From Hyaloscypha bicolor E (Eukaryota > Ascomycota > Leotiomycetes > Helotiales > Hyaloscyphaceae), in contig NW_020194555.1 of the NCBI RefSeq assembly GCF_002865645.1, positions 2,196,288 through 2,260,287 on the forward strand: a stretch of DNA of 64,000 bases, read 5' to 3'. Of this stretch, positions 47,777 to 59,064 are shown one piece after another. Both the position numbers and the translations under genes were made by a program. Position 1 is the stretch's first letter. Each line of letters starts with the position of its first letter. Below the pieces are notes generated by a model. It worked only from the letters and a program-made list of their open reading frames with translations, ran no database searches and was not told the DNA's origin.

Positions 47777-50700
47777 ATGGCGTATCTTGCCCCAATCCAC
47801 CGGCCAAGCAGTGTGCGCCATGCTCTCAAGTTGAAACTTTTGGACCCGGATGAGGAATGCCTCGTTCTTGCGTGAGAGCCTCCTCCTCAGAACCTCTCAC
47901 TTTGCTAACTCAAGCACAGAAAGGCAAATCGGATAGAGATATGGACTGCAGCACCAGAAGGCAACAGGCTGGAGATGCGCCACTCGAAAGCCATCTTCGG
48001 AACCGTCTCGATGCTCGCAAAGATCCGGCCTATGGGAGCCAAAACCGACCACCTCCTCATCGGCACAATTCGATTCCAATACTTCACTGTATTCTGGGAT
48101 CCCGAGACCCAGCAGCTCGAAACAAGCCAGCAGTTCTCCGATGGCTCGGAAAAACATATGCGGGAGTCGCAGAGCCGGGATTTGTGTATGGTGGACCCCA
48201 CAGGTCGATATTTGGTCCTGGAGTTGTTCGAAGGCGTTTTAAATTTGATCAAGATTCTCAAGCCGAGGAAAGGGAGAGGGGATTATCTGGACAAGGCGGA
48301 ACAAATCAGGATAACGGAGTTGAAGGTTCGGGCCAGCACTTTTCTTTACACGGAGACGAAGCAACCAAAAATCGCGTTCTTATACGAGGAAGAGGAGGGA
48401 AAGTGCCTACGATTATCGACTTACCGGCTAGTGGACGATAAAATGCAAAGTGCTTCATTCGATCCCCGGAAAGATAGAGAGAATGATATTGGAGAATTGT
48501 GCCCAGGTGCTAGTCACCTCATACCTGTGCCCAAGGGGGAGGGTTCCCAAAAGAGATATATTGTTAGGAACGAGAGAGTAGTGAAAGCTCAACTGGGTGG
48601 AGTAATAGTGGTAGGAGAAACGAAAATGACCTATTTGGACGACGAGAGCAAAGCGGTTGTGGAATTCGCAATGGAAGAAGCTGCGATTTTTGTTGCGTGG
48701 GAAAGATACGACGACCTGCGGTACCTACTGGCTGACCTCTATCACAATCTTCACATGTTGACGATTCGGGTTGATGGGGCAGATGTTATGGGAATCGACG
48801 TTCGAAAACTGGGGCAAGTCACGAAAGCTAATGTAATGGTGAATATGGGACACGGGGTTTTCTATATTGGTTCTCATGAGTGCGACTCTATGATTGTTAG
48901 AATAGACCCTGAGTCGGAGGCTATGGAACCTGTCCAATATCTGGACAATATCGCCCCAATCCTCGATTTTGCAGTTATGGATATGGGCAATCGAGAAGGC
49001 GGGGGGACTCAAGCGAACGAGTACTCTTCTGGGCAAGCTCGTCTTGTGACTGCAAGTGGCGCTTTCGAAGGGGGAAGTTTAAGAAGCGTTAGAAGTGGCG
49101 TGGGGCTCGGAGACGTGGGTGTCCTGGCCGACTTGGAAGACATTCGAGAAGTCTTTGCTTTGCAGTCAAACGAAGAGTGTCCATCAGATGACGCTCTCAT
49201 CGTGTCACTACCGACCGAAACACGGATTTTTACCTTTGATCCTGAAGGAATCATCGAAGAAGTGGACAGCTTTAGAGGCTTGGCACTGAATCATCATACC
49301 CTTTTAGCTATCAACCTTTCTAATGACTTGATATTACAAGTCACAGACGCTGGAGCAGCATTACTCGGACGTGGACCGGCTTTTGTTGCTGCACAGTGGT
49401 TACCTCCAGAGGGACATCTCATTACGGCCGCATCAGCAAATGAAGGCCATGTTTTACTCTCCACAAATGGACTCACTCTTGTCTCGTTAGACATTCAACA
49501 AGGACTCAAGGAGGTTGCTGTACAAACTCTCTCGAATAATGACCAAATCGCCTGCATTCATGTCCCTGGTCAAATCCCTGGCATCGGGATAGCTGGCTTT
49601 TGGAAATCTGGCTCTGTTTCCATTCTAGATCTCACAAATCTTGAAGTCATCCAGTCAGAGGAGCTGCGTCGGAAAAATGATGCTTCTATCCCAAGAGCTA
49701 TCGCTTTGACACAAATCTTACCGGAAGCGATTTTCGGTCCATCACTATTCGTTGCCATGGAGGATGGCATTGTGTTGACTTTCAATGTCGACAAGTCGAA
49801 TTACTCACTCTCCGGAAGGAAAAGTGTAGTTTTAGGAACTCAGCAGGCACGGTTCCACGTTTTGCCAAGGGATGATGGACTCTTCAACGTTTTCGCAACT
49901 TGCGAGCACCCATCTTTGATCTACGGATCCGAAGGGAGAATTGTCTACTCGGCTGTGACTGCGCAGGACGCTGTATGCGTATGCTTCTTTGACTGCCAAG
50001 CATTCCCAGATTCCATTGTCGTGGCCACATCCAACCAACTCAAAATCTCTCAAATCGATACCGAAAGAAGGACGCACGTGAGCACCCTGCCCATGGGAGA
50101 GACAATTCGAAGGATAGCATATTCTCCAGCTGAACGATTATTCGGCATCGGCGGGATCAAACGTCGACTATTTAAAGGTGAAGAGATTGTCACTTGCTCG
50201 TTTTCTCTAGTGGAAGATGTGAAGCTTGGAGGGATTGGAGAACCTTATGTCCTAGGCCAGGAATACGGAGCAGAACTCATTGAATGCGTTATTCGAGCCG
50301 ACCTGCCAATCAAGCATGGGGATTTCCTTCCTGCAGAACGATTTATCGTCGGAACCAGTTTGATTGATGAAGAGAATGAATTCCTCCAGGAGAAGGATGT
50401 CCGAGGTCGAATAATGGTCTTCGCTGTTGACAGCAATAAAACACCGCATCTGGTGGGACAGATGCTTTTGAAAGGAGCATGTCGAAAACTCGCAGTTCTG
50501 AGTGGCCAGATTATTGCGGCGCTCACTAAGACTGTGGTCATCTTCGACTACGAGGAAACGACAGAGAAGTCTGCTGAGTTTACGAAGTTGGCTACGTACA
50601 GGACATCAACATGTCCAATCGACCTCGCTGTTGAAAAGACCGATAAGGAAAACATCATTGCGGTAGCCGATCTCATGAAATCTTTGTCGTTGTTAGAATA

Positions 50701-51346
50701 CACTCCAGGAAGCGTGGGACTCCCAGGCCAGCTCACAGAAGTAGCGCGCCACCAGCAAGCCTTCTGGGCAACAGCGGTTGCTAACATCGAAGAAAATCTC
50801 TACCTTGAGACAGACCAAGATGGAAACCTCATCGTGCTGAGACGTAATCCTGAGGGCGTGACGCTTACAGATAGGAAACGGCTGGAGGTGATTAGTGAGA
50901 TGAATTTGGGAGAGATGGTAAATAAGATCCAAACGATTGATGTTGAACCTCCTCCAAACGCCATGGTTAACCCGAAGGCGTTTTTGGCTACAGTATGTTA
51001 ATTCTTCCTCTACCCTCCCAAGAATTCTTTATTAACGGTGAAAATCTAGACTGAAGGATCAATCTACCTCTTCTCCCTGATCGTCCCCGCAGCACAAGAC
51101 TTACTCATGCGTCTGCAAACACGCATGGCTCAAACGATTCTCACGCTCGGCGGACTCGACTTCAATACCTACCGCTCGTTCAAAAACACTGAGCGGGAAA
51201 CGATAGAGCCGTTCCGGTTCGTGGATGGAGAGTTGATTGAACGGTTTTTGGATGTTGATGAGGAGGTGCAGAAGGAGATTTGCAAGGGGTTGGGGCCGAG
51301 TGTGGAGGATGTGCGGAACCTCGTTGAGGAGTTGAAACGGCACTGA
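47777..51346 (+). CDS. DDB1: DNA damage-binding protein 1 homolog (DDB1, CPSF-A family)
   Basis: Three exons (47777-47871, 47920-50992, 51050-51346) give 1154 residues, the normal DDB1 size. The N-terminus MAYLAPIHRPSSVRHALKL and ANRIEIWTA are typical. The Mms1_N-type beta-propeller region contains LLIGTIRFQYFTVFWD and RDLCMVDPTGRYLVLELFEG. The C-terminal CPSF-A region has RGRIMVFAVDS, LSGQIIAALTKTVVIFDY, DLMKSLSLLEY and TEGSIYLFSLI, and the last exon ends VEDVRNLVEELKRH. The protein is the adaptor of CUL4-RING ubiquitin ligases and binds DCAF receptors through its propellers, acting in DNA repair and, in fungi, in heterochromatin formation. Both introns fall at phase-compatible sites that restore family sequence. 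Confidence 0.93.
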
Positions 51347-51603
51347 GCGAGGAAGAGCTGGCTTTTGCTCAAATTGGGATGGAGGGATTAGGTGTACGGA
51401 AGGATGGGGTGACGAATGTATCATTCTGGAGCATAATTGACTTTGTGCATAGCAGGAAGGGAGACTAAAAGCATCAAGCATGGCGTCGAGGCACTTGTCA
51501 CAGAAAAGAAAATAGAATTCACAGTATTTCCATTCATTTCATGCATATAAACCGTGTATCCAAAATAACTAACGCCAACCATGAAGATACCCAAACGTAT
51601 CAT

Positions 51604-52918
51604 CTACTCAGCACCGCCAATATATCTGTAAACCACAGAGAAATCTCTGCCCTTGCAGTCCTCCTGCTGCTCAGCAGCATCATAAACCTGCTTCGCCCTA
51701 TCACCAAGCTCAAGTCTCGCACCAGCTTCACTCGCCGCCTGGATCGCAAGTCCCAGATCCTTCTTCATCAGGCTAATCCCGAAACCGCCGCTGTAATCTC
51801 TACTAGCAGGTGAGCCTTCAACAACCCCTTTCACAGGGTTGTTGATCTCACTTGGCCAGCACTTTCCCGTGCTGATATTAATCAGACTAGCAAGTACTTT
51901 GGGATCTAATCCCCATTTGATACCGAGATTCATCGCTTCTGCTGTAGCAATGTTGTTGATTGCTAGCAGGTAGTTGTTCGCTAGTTTCCCCGAGAGGCCA
52001 GCGCCCTGGTCGCCGCAGTGGATGACTCTTTTGCCCATCATCATTAAGATGGGCTCCACGCGCGAGATGAGGGAGTCTGAGGACCCGAGCATGAAAGTCA
52101 ACGTTCCAGCCGTGGCGCCTACGATGCCCCCGGACATGGGGGCGTCGACGAAGCGCCCTTGTCGCGTGGTGTGTACGGCATTCGCTACTTCGCGGGAGGA
52201 GGAGGGATCGATTGTGGAGCAGTCGATGAAGAGGCGGTCTGGGTTTGAGACAACTTCTTGGGAGAGCGGTGGCTTGAGGATTTGCCCGAAGACGTTCTTT
52301 ACGTGCGAGGGCTGGGGTAGCACTGTGATTGTTGTTTCCTGAAGGTATCCCAGGTTAGCAAGTGCCAATTGATGGGACAGTAGGTAAAGATGGGATTGAT
52401 GGGAGGAATATCAGAGGATTGGCTTTATTGTATAAATTTAAAATCATACGAAAGTCACCCAAGACGGGTGACCCCAACTTAGATCATGGATAGGACAAAT
52501 TCATCATATGAGGGGGGCGGAGTAACAACGGCTTTGGCAGAAGAGATTCCAGAGAAGACTTACAGCATCTTCAGCAGCCTCCCTAGCACTGGCAGCAATC
52601 TTGACAGCAGCTCCGCTTCCCAATGCCTTTGTTTCGTTTGCAAATTTCTGGATGGACGTGGCATTGATATCGAAGACTCGTATGGTATCTGACGAGGGTA
52701 GCTTTGCTTGGAGGTTTCTGGCCATATTGTACCCTATGTTCCCGTCAGAAAATGAAGCAATTGGAAGTTGCCGCGTGAGCCAAACGCGTACCCATTTGCC
52801 CGAGACCTATGAATCCCCATTGTGCCTGCCTTCCCACTGACGCAGAGAAGCTTCTTCTCTGAATAGACTGCAACGCTGACCGCACAAGCGGTGTAGTTAT
52901 CCTGACGTTCGACCTCAT
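51604..52918 (-). CDS. Mitochondrial 3-hydroxyisobutyrate dehydrogenase
   Basis: Three exons (52918-52792, 52733-52564, 52338-51604) give 343 residues. The start MRSNVRITTPLVRSALQ is Arg-rich and acid-free, a mitochondrial targeting signal. GFIGLGQMG at residues 35-43 is the NAD-binding loop and is completed only across intron 1 (52734-52791). FVDAPMSGG carries the substrate-binding Ser-Gly-Gly, and GLSGKLANN the catalytic Lys. The enzyme oxidises 3-hydroxyisobutyrate to methylmalonate semialdehyde in valine breakdown. A related 6-phosphogluconate-dehydrogenase-like beta-hydroxyacid dehydrogenase is possible, but the targeting signal favours HIBADH. Intron 2 (52339-52563) is 225 bp, four times the local norm. 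Confidence 0.9.
52454..52472. other. Perfect inverted repeat inside a long intron
   Basis: GTCACCC at 52454-52460 and GGGTGAC at 52466-52472 are exact reverse complements around a 5-bp loop (AAGAC). The hairpin sits in the middle of the 225-bp intron of the dehydrogenase gene. Confidence 0.7.
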
Positions 52919-53568
52919 GTTTCCTTTGCTGTAAAATCAATAGAGCACCCGTTCCGAAAGAAAGACGTGGGTGGCTGCTGTCCTAAATGAGCTTGTAACG
53001 CGGGGGAGAATGGGGAGGTCAAATCAAGCTAAGTTAGAGCACAACCGACAAGCCGAACGCGAACGACGATGATCGGCTTAAGGAACTGGTACGCGGCATT
53101 ATATAATGCCTCGCGACGGACCTACTGGATTGCGGAGTTACATCGAAAGATCATGGGGAGTTGCTGGCGCGGTGAGCAGCACGTCCTCGGTCTTGGGTAT
53201 AGCAATTTGTGTTCAGGTTTGGATGTTGCTGAGAAGAGAAGGAAGGGAAAAGGCTTGGTGAGCGAACTTTTCTAGCGAGCACCAGCCGATGGGAGTGGAT
53301 GGTAGCCTTACACGTGACCAGCCTTAGTATTTGAACAGTGTGCTCAATTGTCTTTGGAGAGAATTTGAAAGAGAATTATGGAAAGAAGTGGGCAACCGAA
53401 GTGATCATGGTGATTCCTTCAAGTAATAGCAAAAGGTATCTTGAATTTTCATCCTCTAACACCTTGGTATATCCGCCCATTTCCTCCCTATTTCCCACCT
53501 TCAAGCTCCACAATCTATTACGGAAATATATCCCAAACCAATCTACACATAGAACCGCCCAGCCATGT
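52919..53568. other. Intergenic gap, nothing recognised
   Basis: 650 bp upstream of the dehydrogenase and downstream of the GNAT gene. The frames present are short and unlike known proteins. Confidence 0.45.
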
Positions 53569-54330
53569 CTACCTCTTCTTCTTGCTCCCAGTATCCATAT
53601 TCTCAATGACAGTTTCCAACGCCTTAGCAGCTTTCGCCTCTCTCTTCCTGAAGCTCGCATTGAAGATTTCCGGCAAGATCATATTGCTATTCGCATGCTC
53701 GGCCGCAAACCCAATCTCAGCCGAGTTCCCGAGCTTCTCCCTCGTAATCTTAACCGCCTCTTCCAGCAGCTCAGTGCCAACACCCTTCCCTCGATACTTG
53801 ACTCTCACAGTCCATGCTCTTACAACGCCCTTACCTCCAGTCTTCGCACTCTTCGTCTTCTTCTTCCCGCTGCCATTACCCTTTCCCTCCAAGCGCAAAA
53901 CCGCAGCGCCCATAATCTCCTCTCCGTATCTCGAGCCGATGATGACATCCTCCTCGCCATCTTCATTCGTTGCAAATTTCCAGTTGAATTTTTCTGCCAG
54001 ATTCAGATATTCACCTGTGAGGCCACGGATGGCGATCAGACAGGCCATGGTAATTCCAGCAGATGTTGTAGCCACAATACCAAGATCACTGCGGTCCTTG
54101 TATATAAAGTTGCTTACAATTGCTAGAAGTAGGATGTATCCGGCAAGTGTGAGGGGGTTGAAGATTATAGCGCGAGACGCTTGTTGACGCTGTTGTGCGA
54201 TGGAGTCTGCGATCAGTTTGAGAGCGGCCACTTTGTCGTTTTCATCCGTCAATTGCTTGGTAACAAGAGGTGGTACTCCCTCGAGTGGGTTCGGTGCGGG
54301 CACCACTTCGTCTTCGGCATTGGACGTCAT
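53569..54330 (-). CDS. Membrane-anchored GNAT N-acetyltransferase family protein
   Basis: A single exon of 253 residues counted from the ATG at 54330; the longer reading frame upstream has no ATG. An N-terminal helix rich in Gln and Arg precedes two membrane spans (NPLTLAGYILLLAIVSNFIY and LGIVATTSAGITMACLIAI). The GNAT core follows: the beta-4 strand VVRAWTVRVKYRGKGVGTELLEEAV carries the acetyl-CoA pyrophosphate loop R-G-K-G-V-G, and IGFAAEHANSNMI fits the later helix. A Lys/Gly-rich insert (GKGNGSGKKKTKSAKTGGKG) breaks the core between strands. The topology recalls NAT8-like enzymes. Substrate is unknown. It is not a siderophore acyltransferase of the SidF/SidL type, as those are soluble and larger. 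Confidence 0.7.
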   Translation of the reverse strand: MTSNAEDEVVPAPNPLEGVPPLVTKQLTDENDKVAALKLIADSIAQQRQQASRAIIFNPLTLAGYILLLAIVSNFIYKDRSDLGIVATTSAGITMACLIAIRGLTGEYLNLAEKFNWKFATNEDGEEDVIIGSRYGEEIMGAAVLRLEGKGNGSGKKKTKSAKTGGKGVVRAWTVRVKYRGKGVGTELLEEAVKITREKLGNSAEIGFAAEHANSNMILPEIFNASFRKREAKAAKALETVIENMDTGSKKKR

Positions 54331-55479
54331 TGTTGCGAGAGAGGATGGAAAGAGTGGCGGGAGGGTTTGCGAGGAAGAGGGATGAAGGAGGGGCGTCGAG
54401 ATATTTGAATTCAGTGTCGAGGACGGTAAGACGAGGTTTGCGCGCAGGAAGCTGAAAAATGCTGTAGGCAAGCTGAAGTTAGTTAATGGTATTCTTCTCA
54501 ACTCTTTCGCAAAGAGCTAGCAAGACGACAAGGCTGCAGACGAGTATATACCTCAGGAGAAAGCGTATTACAGTAACAGCCGAGGGAAGGAAGGAACGGA
54601 AAATCTATTCTACCCCCGGGAAGCGACTGCGATAGAAACAATGGATCGTTTACTCGGATCAACACCAGGACCAAAATATTTATAGGAAAGGAGAGAAGAC
54701 CAAAATAGTCTGCAGACGTTCTAGAAGGAACCATACTGACCTGCACTTGTCTTCAAGCCCGGGACCGCGTTCATACGCTCGACCACATTAAAATTGGTGA
54801 CGGTGTGGAAGCCCTCGAAGGTGCTCCGCAGGTCGAGTGAGTGCTTCACGGGCTGCACGTGTTGTCGGGGCATATTTCGACCCGGCGTCTAACTGCTTCG
54901 GGCAGCCGGCCTCTGGATATTGGCAAGATTTTGGAGGGAGAGCGGAGCGCCATAGCGAGCCGGGCTGCTGCATTGTCTATATACTTCTTCTCTTCCTGTC
55001 CTATCCGCTCTGCACGTGTTTCATTGGCTCCTTCGTCTTCTTTGAGCGATAACGAATGCGCGTGGCTTATCGGTGCGGTGGTTGGACTGCTGCAGGGGTC
55101 GAAAACCCTTCAGCACGATACTGTACGTGAACGACGTCCGAACGCCGAGAGAGAGCGAGTTCGTCTTCAAGTCGGGAGAGTTGCAATCTTGTTGGGTTCT
55201 TGCTGGCTCTTGCTCGTCTCATCATATATCGAAAACATTGTTTGGGAACACAGCCTGGATAGAAGTGAAAAAACCATCTAAAAAGGTTGTAGATTCCTCA
55301 AACCACACGTGATTAGCCAAGCGGTGGCGGGAAGCCTGAAACTTCGGAAGCTCTGAGGTCGAATCAGATGGCATCAGCTGGCCTCCCGATTCTCGCTTTC
55401 GTTTCAAAGTTGAACAGATCTGCAGGCTTATCAAGTCCGCCAGACATACCGTTTAGCAGCATGAGGGCATTGAGGAGAA

Positions 55480-55880
55480 GCCTGCATGTGAAGGTTTGCC
55501 AAGACGATGCTAAGGTGAATCGTACGGGCACGCTCGATATAAATCCTACTCGTCGGCAATTCCTCACCCTGCTTAGGCCTCCTCACAGCGCTCATACAGT
55601 ACGAGCGAGTTACGAGCCTGCCCTGCTGGTAGAAGTCCGTGTTATTGTTTCAAGACAACAACAAATAAATAGAACTTGCGATTTAGTAAATCGGAGATTG
55701 AAAGAGGTAGCCAAGGATAGATTGAGTTTAGAATACCGGTAAACGTAATTCTGAAGATAAAATAAAAGCATCCAAAATGGGTATGGGGTTCATTTCTGAG
55801 TGAAATGCCCTAAAAACACGGATTTGTAACCACAGGCGTTAGCTGGCCCAAACACAGCGGGGAAATGCCTGCGAGTAAGC
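55480..55880. repeat. Diverged duplicate, left copy
   Basis: Three words match the segment at 56868-57050 in the same order: GCATGTGAAGG with GACGATGCT shortly after, CGTCGGCAATTCCTC at about 55551, and GGAAATGCCTGCGAGTA at about 55860. The last two are ~310 bp apart here but only ~53 bp apart in the other copy. Confidence 0.55.
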
Positions 55881-56002
55881 AATCGCTAGCAGCCATCACA
55901 AAACAATATATTTAGGTTTCCTTAGATTCAATGAACCTCAACGTTCATGGCTTCCTTGAAGCGGCTAAGTCCCCAGTTCCAGCTGAACATCTTACTCTAT
56001 CT

Positions 56003-56664
56003 CCCGCTTAAATGCACGGCTCGCTAGAAAACCAAAGATATTAAATTATTAAATAACCGTAAATTATATTTACAAACAGTAAGCTATTATAGAATTACGA
56101 AGTACACTATTTTAATTTTTTATACTAGTTTTATAGCAATTTCAAAGTTTTATTAATAATATTTAAACTTTTTTAAGAAATAAGTAATTTATTAAAAGAA
56201 TTAATAACTTTTATAATAATAATAAATCTTATAAAATCCTTATATGACTTTTTTAAAATAATATATATTGAATTTCATGATTTAAACATAACCTTTAAAT
56301 GCCTTTTAAAATAAGAAATATAATTTTAAACTTTTGATTTTTTGAAAATTAAAATTTTATTTTTAATTTTTAAAAATAATTAAGAATAATTCATTTTAAA
56401 AGAACTTAGCTCGTTCTATTTCTCTAATACTACTATAAAAGAATTTTAAGCCCTTAAATTTTTAATTTTTAATATAAGTTTTTTTTAATAATTATTATAT
56501 TTTTAATATTATTATTTTCAAAGTTATAATATAGAACCCTTTCTATTTTTATATATTATATTAAAGGAGTAAGTATTTTTATTAATTAATATAAAAGTTA
56601 TAAAGGTATTAAAACTCTAAGTTTTCGCGATTTTCTATGTAATTCGGCCGTGCATATAAGCGGG
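56003..56664. mobile_element. 662-bp AT-rich element with terminal inverted repeats
   Basis: The left end reads CCCGCTTAAATGCACGGC and the right end is its reverse complement with one mismatch (CCCGCTTATATGCACGGC); including one flanking T/A pair the match is 18 of 19. The interior from about 56037 to 56640 is almost exclusively A and T, with no frame of note. This is the structure of a MITE or a DNA transposon remnant eroded by RIP. I could not identify a clear target-site duplication. The abrupt base-composition change at both inverted repeats argues that the ends are real. Confidence 0.65.
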
Positions 56665-56867
56665 AACTCGAGCACCGTTTTTTTAATCGTGTGACCCGCT
56701 GACAGGAGACAGGCTCTCATGCAGAGGACCACCCTTCGGCAGCTGGAGAGCGTACCTTATGTTCTGGATACTTGCAAAAGGTTCTACTATTGCCGTTAGC
56801 TGAATCTCTGAGTTCTGTCGTGAAGGCGGTCTCGTTGCCCAACAAAGGGAGCGTCGATTCCTGCGGG

Positions 56868-57050
56868 CAGCATGTGAAGGCCTGCCCTGCGACGATGCTG
56901 CATCGGCTGAATCGTGCTGCCTCCTTCCTTTCGTCTATGATTCTTAACAAGTTCCAGGAAAGGGGGATACGGCTACCCGTCGGCAATTCCTCGCTATGCT
57001 GGGGCCGACTTGTGGCCCGAACCGGGTGCGGAAATGCCTGCGAGTATGGT
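56868..57050. repeat. Diverged duplicate, right copy
   Basis: Partner of 55480-55880: GCATGTGAAGG at about 56871, GACGATGCTG, then CGTCGGCAATTCCTC at about 56978 and GGAAATGCCTGCGAGTA at about 57029. The two copies bracket the inverted-repeat element. Confidence 0.55.
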
Positions 57051-57895
57051 AGTGAGCTTGCACCCTACCGAAACAGTTGTAAAATCCACCATTCATGTTT
57101 CCTTCCGCTTGTCCTTATCGGCCCTTTCTTCAACCTGCTCCTCGTTGCTACCGGAGATGTTCTCCTCACGGTGGAAATCCACTTGGGGTGGACACCGCTC
57201 ATCACAGTGTAGTGGTCTCTCCAAGCCTCGTACCATCTATTTTGGCAACCCTCTCCTCGCCTCTACCTTGAAGACGAGGAAGAACCGGCACGTGCTTTTT
57301 GATACTCTTGCTCTGCCCTGCCGTTGTGCCAGCCTTTCCGGCTTGCTCCTTGGACTTTTGCTCAAGCAAGGCATCTAGCTCGATCTATGTCAAGACCACT
57401 AACTTCGAAAATGTAATGGCAAGAACCTCGCTCTCAGGCAGGGAGGTGGAGTCCAACGATCCAAACTTTTGCCCCTCTGAAGTACTTGGAGGTTCGTTCT
57501 TAGGTATATACACATGTATATATTGTCCAGAAGAATCGAAGAAGACCGAATTTCGGCTCAGTGCCATGCCTGGGCCCTTCGAGGATGTAGATCGTCCGGA
57601 TAGGGGAGCCAATCAGGCACCCGCTACCGAACAAGAAATACACCGGACCCACGTTGGAACGACCAAGGCTTTACATTGTTCCTTGCCTCGCCGTTGCCTA
57701 ATGCAGGCTCGGTGAGCTGGTGCCTGGTGGAAAGCGTCCTGCACATAATTATGAGCAACAAGGAACGTCAACGGAGGACGTTGATTAATTCAGCAGCGCC
57801 CCGACTATATATCTCGATCGTTGCCTCACACTCGCGGCGAAATCCTGTTAGGTGACATCCCGTCTTACCCAGATCTCGACTCTTTCGTCGTCAAC

Positions 57896-59064
57896 ATGGT
57901 CACCTTTCTCGAATTGCCTCGAGAAATACGCGATAAAGTTATCAGCCTCGTCCTGTCCCATCACGAGGATGCTCCCACAGATGTATCCGACGCGAGCGGC
58001 CGAGCAGAGTTTGACGATGTTGGGCTCGTCCGATGGAGAAAGGGTGAAGATGTTATGTATGTACATTTCTATGAGCATGTATTTCTTTGCCGCGGGTCTC
58101 GGGATTTTTCTCTCCTCTGCAGACGTGCCTCAAGGTTGACGCGTGCAAATATTCTGGTGCTTGCGGGACTCCTAGGGCGTATATAACTGTTGCAACCCCC
58201 AATTTCGCCTCATTCGGCAATACTAACTCCGACATCCTCAGGTATATTGAGCACCCGCCGATGAGAGACTCCACATCACTTCTGCTCCTCAGCCATCAGT
58301 TACAAGAAGAAACCCAGGACGCAATTCGACTTCTACCAACAAACTCCTATGTCCTAGACGTCATCATCGCTCATGAGAGGAAATTGTGGGCAACATGGCT
58401 CTATGCTCCAGTGCTTACCGCGAGAGTGGACCGGGTTTATGCGACCATTAGAACGATTGGGTGTTATGAGAAAGGACTCTCGCTATTTGAGGGCGGCGAT
58501 GGCGGGCCGCCTCAAATTACTATGTCGTTCTACAATCTCATCGAGCGAGGTCTGAGACTTGGTCCGGTGGGGCGTCGAACAAGGAAAGACGACAAGAAAA
58601 TCAGCATCAAGGAGCTCGTCATAGATATCCGGACTCCTGATGTCCCATCCTCCAAGATCCTACCTAGGCAGCACTGTGAGCAGAGGAGAAAGGAACGGTA
58701 TCGCAAAGAGAACGGACCAGATTATCTCCTTCATCCTGGTTACATTCTGGACTACGTGACATCGGATATTTGGGAGTTGCTCAATATGAGCTATCATAGT
58801 GCTTCATATGGGACTCTACTATATGAAAGGATCGGAAGTATCAAAGTGCTGATGGATGGAGAGCTGCATGAGGAATGGGATCTCGCAAAGTGCTTGGCCG
58901 ATGTCAAGTTCAATGACTCCTTCGGACACCGTCCCCGAGAGACACGTCGAGAGGTGTTCTCCAGATGGAAGCTGCAGGCCCACCAAACCCGGATCGAGCT
59001 TGGCTTGCCTGTAACGCCTCTCAAGGAAGTGAAGGATGAGAAGGAGGGAAGTTCTTCAGTGTAA
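57896..59064 (+). CDS. F-box-like fungal protein of unknown target
   Basis: Exon 1 is 57896-58060 (MVTFLELPREIRDKVISLVL, the F-box-like start common in fungal lineage-specific proteins). Intron 58061-58122 ends in a strong CCTCTGCAG. Exon 2 resumes at 58123. A second intron at 58179-58241 is likely, because it has a TACTAAC branch site 18 nt before CTCAG; but it is 63 bp, has no stop and keeps frame, so the protein is 347 residues spliced or 368 unspliced. The body reads STSLLLLSHQLQEETQDAIRLLP, YVLDVIIAHERKLWATWLYAP, VDRVYATIRTIG and YGTLLYERIGSIKVLMDG. Such proteins often serve as SCF ligase receptors, but the F-box is short and no partner can be named. Confidence 0.72.

Larger units (their letters stand above)
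54331..57895. other. Gene-poor, repeat-rich region
   Basis: No convincing gene is present in 3.5 kb. The stretch holds the 56003-56664 inverted-repeat element, two diverged copies of another sequence on either side of it, and frames that are too short or too broken to assign. The immediate upstream part (54331-54750) is presumably the GNAT promoter. Confidence 0.55.

Noticed and set aside
53441..54187. 248-codon plus-strand frame opposite the GNAT gene
   Set aside because: It is an antisense shadow. The minus strand carries the recognisable acetyltransferase motifs.
56003..56664. The AT-rich block as a replication origin or centromere fragment
   Set aside because: The inverted repeats at both edges and the short length fit an eroded mobile element better, and no centromere or origin feature is visible.
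56717..56986. 89-codon minus-strand frame at the right of the AT-rich element
   Set aside because: It lacks recognisable motifs and lies in a diverged repeat; I treat it as a possible relic, not a gene.
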